Shown: piece by piece, positions 58,975 to 64,000 of the stretch | How the letters are laid out: each line of letters begins with the position of its first letter | Position numbering within the stretch: position 1 is the first letter of the stretch | Assembly (NCBI RefSeq): GCF_033063295.1 | Contig: NZ_JAWJZH010000001.1 | Span: 558,001 to 622,000, forward strand | Source of the DNA: Nitrosomonas sp. Is35 | Lineage (GTDB): Bacteria; Pseudomonadota; Gammaproteobacteria; Burkholderiales; Nitrosomonadaceae | Direction: 5' to 3' | DNA: 64,000 nucleotides | Position numbers and translations under genes: made by a program | Notes under the pieces: generated by a model | Databases searched by the model: none | Seen by the model: only the letters and a program-made list of their open reading frames with translations | What the model was told of the DNA's origin: nothing

Positions 58975-60402
58975 ATGCCTAAGCTGATTGCTCACCAAAC
59001 ACCGGATGCGATAATCGCTTATACGCAAAGTCACGCTATAACAGCACATGATTTTCTACGTGACTGTTTTGGGTTGGCAATGCGATTGCCCACCAAGCCT
59101 TATCTGCTAAATTTTTGTAAAAACCGGTATTTGTTTGCCGTAGGGATGGGAGCGGCGGCCTTGAACCGGCAAGCGATGTTGTTACCACCAACCTATAATC
59201 AGGGTATGATTTTTCAATTGCAGAAAACCTATCCTGATTTTTATATCCTTTATGACCAAGATGTGCTTGAGATAACCGAGTTTCCAAGCTTTAAGCTGGA
59301 GTATCCGGTTTTACCAAGTCATGAGTGTTATGGTTATCTATCCGATTTAAAAAAAGACTTTTCAGTTCCAGAGATTCCTGCTGATCATGTGATGGCGTAT
59401 GTATTTACTTCTGGTTCTACCGGAGAGCCTATTCCTCATGCAAAAGCTTGGGGGAGCTTGACACGCAACGTACAGGCGCAATTATGCAGAATTAGGGAAA
59501 ATGTGAATTTTCTGAATCAAAAGTTTACTGTTCTGGCTACCGTACCTCCGCAGCATATGTACGGATTGGAGTCGAGTGTATTGGTCGCATTGCTCGGCGG
59601 CCAGGCGTTCGGTGCGGCGCATCCTTTTTTTCCACAAGATATTTGCACTGAACTGGAATGTTTGCCGCGCCCCCGTGTATTGGTTAGTACGCCGTTGCAT
59701 CTTAGAACGTGGATGGAAAGCGGAATGGAATTACCCGCAGTGGATTTGGTCATCAGCGCTACTGCACCTCTGAGTCTGCAACTTGCCGAAAGTATCGAAG
59801 CGAAATTTCAGGTTCCAGTTCAAGAAATTTATGGCTGCACGGAAACAGGACAGATTGCCACTCGTTTACCCACGGTAAATCCAGTATGGCAAACTTATGG
59901 TGAGGTAGAAATTATGCAAGCCGATGGCGGAGATGATGGATGTGGCGGGGCAGTGGTGCAGGGCGATTATATTTTCTCACCTACAGAGCTCAACGATGTG
60001 CTCGAAGTGATTGATAAAAAACACTTCAAATTACTGGGACGCAAGGTCGATCAGGTCAATATAGCCGGTAAGCGGAGTTCATTGGGTTATTTAAACTATC
60101 AGCTCAATACCATTCAGGGTGTAAAAGATGGTGTTTTTTTTATTCCGGACATGGTGGATACGCTGAAAGAAAAGCTCGGAGAAACTCGTCTGGCGGCATT
60201 TGTGGTTGCTTCGGGCATTAGTAAGGCTGATATTCTGAAGGCCCTGCGTAGCCGCATCGATGCGGCGTTTATCCCCCGGCCGCTTTTTATCGTCGATGAG
60301 CTACCTCGTAATAGCACTGGTAAGCTTCCACATCAGGTATTGGCAGAACTTGCTCAAAAATTACAATCGGAGCAGAGTGCAACAGAACCCCAAAAGCAGT
60401 AG
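58975..60402 (+). CDS. AMP-dependent acyl ligase (aryl-polyene-like cluster)
   Basis: 475 residues of the adenylate-forming superfamily. The P-loop is YVFTSGSTGEPIPHAK and the A5 motif is YGCTETGQIATR. The C-terminal catalytic lysine lies in LPRNSTGKLPHQVL. It is shorter than usual (about 500-550). In aryl polyene clusters this enzyme is thought to activate the aromatic starter acid and load it onto the carrier protein. It follows the membrane protein by 22 bases. Confidence 0.85.
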   Translation: MPKLIAHQTPDAIIAYTQSHAITAHDFLRDCFGLAMRLPTKPYLLNFCKNRYLFAVGMGAAALNRQAMLLPPTYNQGMIFQLQKTYPDFYILYDQDVLEITEFPSFKLEYPVLPSHECYGYLSDLKKDFSVPEIPADHVMAYVFTSGSTGEPIPHAKAWGSLTRNVQAQLCRIRENVNFLNQKFTVLATVPPQHMYGLESSVLVALLGGQAFGAAHPFFPQDICTELECLPRPRVLVSTPLHLRTWMESGMELPAVDLVISATAPLSLQLAESIEAKFQVPVQEIYGCTETGQIATRLPTVNPVWQTYGEVEIMQADGGDDGCGGAVVQGDYIFSPTELNDVLEVIDKKHFKLLGRKVDQVNIAGKRSSLGYLNYQLNTIQGVKDGVFFIPDMVDTLKEKLGETRLAAFVVASGISKADILKALRSRIDAAFIPRPLFIVDELPRNSTGKLPHQVLAELAQKLQSEQSATEPQKQ

Positions 60403-60547
60403 TTTTACAGAGCTTTCTAAGTTGTTTCTTACTTAAGATGAAATAACATTTATTATTACCTCATTGAACAATGTATCGATTAATCTGGGTGAATCTACTT
60501 GGCGCTTTTCTAGCATCATGAGAGAGAAGCGGATGAAAATGCTCTGA

Positions 60548-61489
60548 GTGGATTTGACCATACTCTTGGAAGAGATGACTGATATAAATACAGATGTGGA
60601 TTGGATGAAGCGAAAAGAGCGTGGCAGTCTCATTCTGCTACGCTTACTGGTTTGGTTGAGTTTGTTTTTTGGGCGAAATTTTGCGAAGCTTCTACTCTAT
60701 CCCATCAGTTTTTATTTTGTATTGGCCGCTACGCAAGCCCGGCATGCTTCGCGCCAATATTTGCAAAAAGTCCTAGGTAGAACGGTGCGATGGAGGGATA
60801 TTTTTAGGCATTTTTTTTGTTTTGCGACCATATCGCTGGACCGGATTTATTTTCTAAATGGGCAGGTTCGGCTATTTTCCATTACCCTAGAGAACGAACA
60901 TCTTTTGCACTCAGCCATGCAACAACATACCGGCATGTTTCTTTTCGGTGCGCATATGGGCAGCTTTGAAGCGCTGCGGGCGTTGGCTCATCAACATACG
61001 AACTATCCATTGGTACAGTTGATGTATCAGGAGAATGCAAAAAAATTGGGCCAAGTGCTGGCCGCCATCAATCCAGAACTCCAACAAGAGATCATACCGC
61101 TAGGTAATCTGGAGACCATGATACAAGTGCATGAGGCGCTAAAACAGGGAGCAATGATTGGTATACTGGCAGACCGTACATTGCAGCAGACAAATCTTAA
61201 AACACAGTATTTCCTAGGTGAAGAAGCAGCATTTTCTGAAAGCGCCTTCCGGCTCGCAGCAATATTGCGCAAACCTGTGCTGTTGATGCTAGGTTTGTAT
61301 CTGGGCGAAAATCAATATCGATTGGTATTTGAAGAGATTTATGATTTCTCGAGCATGCAGGAAGATCAAGTGCAGGCCGTAACAGTCGCTCGCGAACGAT
61401 ACGTAAATTTGTTGGCAAAGTATTGCCGGGAATATCCCTATAATTGGTTTAATTTTTATGATTTTTGGCAAACATCATGCGAAGAATGA
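60548..61489 (+). CDS. LpxL/HtrB-like lysophospholipid or lipid acyltransferase
   Basis: About 313 residues; the start is uncertain (GTG 60548, or ATG 60575). One N-terminal hydrophobic anchor (LLRLLVWLSLFFG) is followed by the acyltransferase motif GAHMGSFEALR (H-x4-E) and later LADRTLQQTN and WFNFYDFW at the end. The family transfers acyl chains to lipid A or related lipids at the inner membrane. In aryl polyene clusters such enzymes attach the polyene to a lipid. The next gene overlaps it by 13 bases. Confidence 0.85.
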   Translation: MDLTILLEEMTDINTDVDWMKRKERGSLILLRLLVWLSLFFGRNFAKLLLYPISFYFVLAATQARHASRQYLQKVLGRTVRWRDIFRHFFCFATISLDRIYFLNGQVRLFSITLENEHLLHSAMQQHTGMFLFGAHMGSFEALRALAHQHTNYPLVQLMYQENAKKLGQVLAAINPELQQEIIPLGNLETMIQVHEALKQGAMIGILADRTLQQTNLKTQYFLGEEAAFSESAFRLAAILRKPVLLMLGLYLGENQYRLVFEEIYDFSSMQEDQVQAVTVARERYVNLLAKYCREYPYNWFNFYDFWQTSCEE

Positions 61490-62070
61490 GTCATTATCAA
61501 TATTGGTTTGCTGGTTTTTTATTGCTGCTTAGTTCGAATATTCAGGCACAAGTTGAAGCTGATCGAATCAGTCTCCACCAATTGATGCAGTTCATGACCA
61601 AACATAAAGAAATCCATGCAACCTTCGTTGAGAATAAATATATCAAAGGCGTAGATGTACCACTGGAGTCTTCAGGAGATTTAATGTTCATAGCTCCATC
61701 TACCATGGTCAGAAACACGTTGCAACCTAAACCAGAGCTGCTCAAACTGACAGGCAATACCGTTACAGTAGAACGCATGGGTAGAAAGCACAGTTTGCAG
61801 ATTGATGACTATCCCGAAATCAGCCTGCACTTTGAAGGAGTGCGGGCTTTATTAGCGGGAGATATCGAACGATTGACCCATCTTTACAGCGTTGGATTAA
61901 CCGGTACTTTTGTTGACTGGAAGTTGGTGCTGAATCCCTTGCGACAGGGAACTGCTCTAAAATCGCTGAATCTGAATGGAAGCCACGACAGTGTAAAGTC
62001 AGTTGAAGTACATTTGGAGGATGGTGACTATTCCATCATGCAAGTCAGCAGAAAAGATGCGGGTGAGTAG
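61477..62070 (+). CDS. LolA-like outer-membrane lipoprotein carrier (cluster paralogue)
   Basis: About 198 residues with a signal peptide (YWFAGFLLLLSSNIQAQ) and a LolA-like body: ISLHQLMQFMTKHKEIHATF, SSGDLMFIAPSTMVRNTL, then QIDDYPEIS. It is not the housekeeping lolA but a paralogue typical of aryl polyene clusters, where it is expected to carry the lipid across the periplasm. The start is tentative, with ATG at 61477 or 61486. The MMPL exporter follows. Confidence 0.8.
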   Translation: MRRMSHYQYWFAGFLLLLSSNIQAQVEADRISLHQLMQFMTKHKEIHATFVENKYIKGVDVPLESSGDLMFIAPSTMVRNTLQPKPELLKLTGNTVTVERMGRKHSLQIDDYPEISLHFEGVRALLAGDIERLTHLYSVGLTGTFVDWKLVLNPLRQGTALKSLNLNGSHDSVKSVEVHLEDGDYSIMQVSRKDAGE

Positions 62071-62111
62071 GCCGGGACGGTTCGATCTGGTCTGATTGCT
62101 TTATAAAGCTA

Positions 62112-64000
62112 ATGTATATTACTCGAAATAATCGATTCGTAACGCAAATCCTGTGGTTTCTATGTGTGCTAGTGTGTGGTTGGGTAATAGTCAATACCGA
62201 TTACAGAACCGATTTGTCGGTTTTCTTGCCTTCTGAACCTAATAAAAAAGAAGCCATGCTGCTGGGGCAATTGCAGAATGGTGCAGCAAATCGCATTCTT
62301 TTGGTTGGTATCGAAGGAAGTGATACCGTTACGCTTGCTCAGATAGGCAAATCGTTTGCCGCTAAAGCTCGAAGTAATTCAGTTTTTTCTCATGTCCTGA
62401 ATGATCAGAGTGTAATCGACCCTGCCGAGCAAAAACTGATCTATACCTACCGCTACTTACTATCTCCAAACACAAGCACTGAGCTGTTTACCCCCAAAAG
62501 CCTCGAAACCGTAATTTCTGCTAATTTACTGGAATTATCTTTCGCTTCAGGGCTATTGAGTAAGTCTCTTTTTATGCGTGACCCTACTGGAGAAATCATG
62601 GCCTTGGTTGATCGAATGACCCCAGTGCAAGGTCCGCAAACCATACACGGTCAGTGGTTCAATGATCAGGGTGAACGCGCATTACTGTTGGTGCAATTAG
62701 CTAGTGACGGTACGGATACCGCTGCTCAGGAAGCCGCCTTAGAGCTCATGCAAACCAGTTTCAAGGAAGTGGTGCAATCATTTCAAGCGCAGAGCCAAGA
62801 AAACAGACAAAAAACGGATGATATCAGACTAGTGATCAGCGGACCTGCTAGTTTTGCAGTCTCAACGCAAAAAATCATTCAGCAAGAAGCGTCTCGCCTA
62901 TCCGGAATAGGACTGATACTGATCATTACCATTTTGCTCTATGTGTTGCGCAAACTTAAGCTGTTGTTTGCGGGTTTATTGCCAGTTTTTAGCGGGGTGA
63001 TTGCAGGAATTACGGCTGTGAGTCTGGGTTTTGGCAGCATCCATGCCATGACTATCGGCTTCGGCATTACATTGATTGGAGAGTCCATAGACTATTCAAT
63101 TTATTTCTTTTTGCAGCGTTCACAAACTGCAGAAAATGGCGGTAATAACCCTATTTTCTGGCGTACGGTAGGTTTAGGCGTGATGACGTCCATTTGTGGT
63201 TTTTTGACCCTGCTGTTTTCCGGTTTTACCGGATTGATGCAATTGGCTACATTCTCAATTTCCGGTCTTGTGGTAGCTGTTGTCTGTACCCGTTGGGTCT
63301 TGCCAACGCTACTCCCGCAGCGGCTAAGTATCCATGATCTCAATCCCGTCGGAGCATGGCTAAGATTGATGATGATGAAGGGGTATTATCTCCGGTATTT
63401 CATATGGTTTTTGACAGTAGGCGCTTTGCTGTTGCTCTTAAGCAGGCAGGATTATTTGTGGAGCTATGAATTAAATGATTTAAGCCCGATACCTGCAGCA
63501 TTGCTTGACTTGGACGGTGAGCTGCGGGCCGATATGGGGGCGGCTGATGTGCGGCATATGTTGTTGTTACAGGATAAAACGGAAGAGCAAGTCTTGCAAC
63601 GCTGCGAGCAGTTTCTATCCAGACTGGATGCGCTCGTTGCACAGGGGTTGTTGGGAGGTTACCAAGCCCCGTGTGTTTATTTGCCAAGTCAAGCCAAGCA
63701 AATACAACGTCAGCAAGTACTTCCTGATCACGAGCGACTAGAACAGGCGCTTCAGGAAGCTACTCATACATTGCCTCTATCCGTGCAAAGTTTTCAGGGT
63801 TTCGTTGAAGATGTCTCAAACAGCAAAGCACTGCCTTTGCTGCGGTCAGATAAGCTAGAAAGCAGCACTTTCGGAATCACGCTGGGTGTCACACTCTATC
63901 CTGTAAAAGCAGGCGAGAATCACTTTTATCATGCGTTGATACAGCTACAAGCTCCACTGCAAAATGGTGAAGTCGGAAGCATCAATCATGAGTTGCTGCA
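62112..64000 (+). CDS. MMPL/RND-family exporter, N-terminal part
   Basis: 629 codons from ATG 62112 to the end of the window, with no stop. An N-terminal helix is followed by a large periplasmic loop beginning TDYRTDLSVFLPSE, then a block of five helices in which ISGPASFAVST and GFGITLIGESIDYSIYFFLQ are characteristic of MMPL/RND lipid exporters. A second periplasmic loop then starts. Such pumps extract lipids from the inner membrane and hand them to a carrier. It sits behind a LolA-like gene, as in aryl polyene clusters. Confidence 0.88.
   Translation, partial: MYITRNNRFVTQILWFLCVLVCGWVIVNTDYRTDLSVFLPSEPNKKEAMLLGQLQNGAANRILLVGIEGSDTVTLAQIGKSFAAKARSNSVFSHVLNDQSVIDPAEQKLIYTYRYLLSPNTSTELFTPKSLETVISANLLELSFASGLLSKSLFMRDPTGEIMALVDRMTPVQGPQTIHGQWFNDQGERALLLVQLASDGTDTAAQEAALELMQTSFKEVVQSFQAQSQENRQKTDDIRLVISGPASFAVSTQKIIQQEASRLSGIGLILIITILLYVLRKLKLLFAGLLPVFSGVIAGITAVSLGFGSIHAMTIGFGITLIGESIDYSIYFFLQRSQTAENGGNNPIFWRTVGLGVMTSICGFLTLLFSGFTGLMQLATFSISGLVVAVVCTRWVLPTLLPQRLSIHDLNPVGAWLRLMMMKGYYLRYFIWFLTVGALLLLLSRQDYLWSYELNDLSPIPAALLDLDGELRADMGAADVRHMLLLQDKTEEQVLQRCEQFLSRLDALVAQGLLGGYQAPCVYLPSQAKQIQRQQVLPDHERLEQALQEATHTLPLSVQSFQGFVEDVSNSKALPLLRSDKLESSTFGITLGVTLYPVKAGENHFYHALIQLQAPLQNGEVGSINHELL

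Overview
The window is chromosomal DNA of an ammonia-oxidising betaproteobacterium, most likely Nitrosomonas or a close relative. The diagnostic block is hao-haoB-cycA-cycB at 21.5-25.7 kb: octaheme hydroxylamine oxidoreductase with its C-terminal membrane anchor, HaoB, tetraheme cytochrome c554 and the NapC-type quinone-linked cytochrome cM552. The housekeeping genes and their order also fit a betaproteobacterium.

Layout. 0-7.2 kb: end of gpsA, hupB, tRNA-Val, tRNA-Asp, ppiD, fabI on the minus strand, and a lone peptide-type ABC binding protein plus one permease. 7.4-21.2 kb: the tRNA-Tyr/Gly/Thr-tuf-tRNA-Trp-secE-nusG-rplKAJL-rpoBC superoperon with an L10 leader and an L12-rpoB attenuator hairpin. 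21.2-25.8 kb: the hydroxylamine-oxidation module directly behind rpoC, ending in a strong terminator. 25.9-31.8 kb: an RhlE-type helicase and alaA-hom-thrC. 31.9-33.3 kb: two accessory genes, one resembling a PD-(D/E)XK nuclease and one DUF2971 gene.

33.4-43.0 kb and 51.3-56.1 kb are insertion-sequence-rich. They hold two identical inverted IS256-type copies, two IS5-type copies with a frameshifted transposase, three IS481-type copies in different states of decay, an IS3-type element and an IS5 remnant. Between them, 43.5-50.0 kb carries sdhB-sdhE-gltA-sucA-sucB, the TCA-cycle block, without sdhCDA in front and without lpd behind. At 50.9-55.6 kb a 5'-truncated dnaE copy is split by the IS3 element, which is itself split by an IS256 and an IS481 copy.

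The most interesting locus is at 36.3-42.1 kb: a secreted RHS/YD-repeat protein gene of about 1,469 codons. An IS5 copy interrupts it, and removing the IS plus one TA target repeat restores the reading frame exactly. Its variable C-terminal tip looks like an NlpC/P60 cysteine peptidase. The next gene overlaps it by 29 bases and encodes an exported protein, a candidate periplasmic immunity factor. Both are AT-richer than the RHS core. This looks like a polymorphic toxin-immunity locus silenced by transposition.

56.4-64 kb: a CPA2-type cation/proton antiporter, then an aryl-polyene-like cluster (acyl carrier protein, membrane protein, AMP-dependent ligase, LpxL-like acyltransferase, LolA-like protein, MMPL exporter) that runs off the end. 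All functional calls come from reading motifs and gene order; no database search was run.
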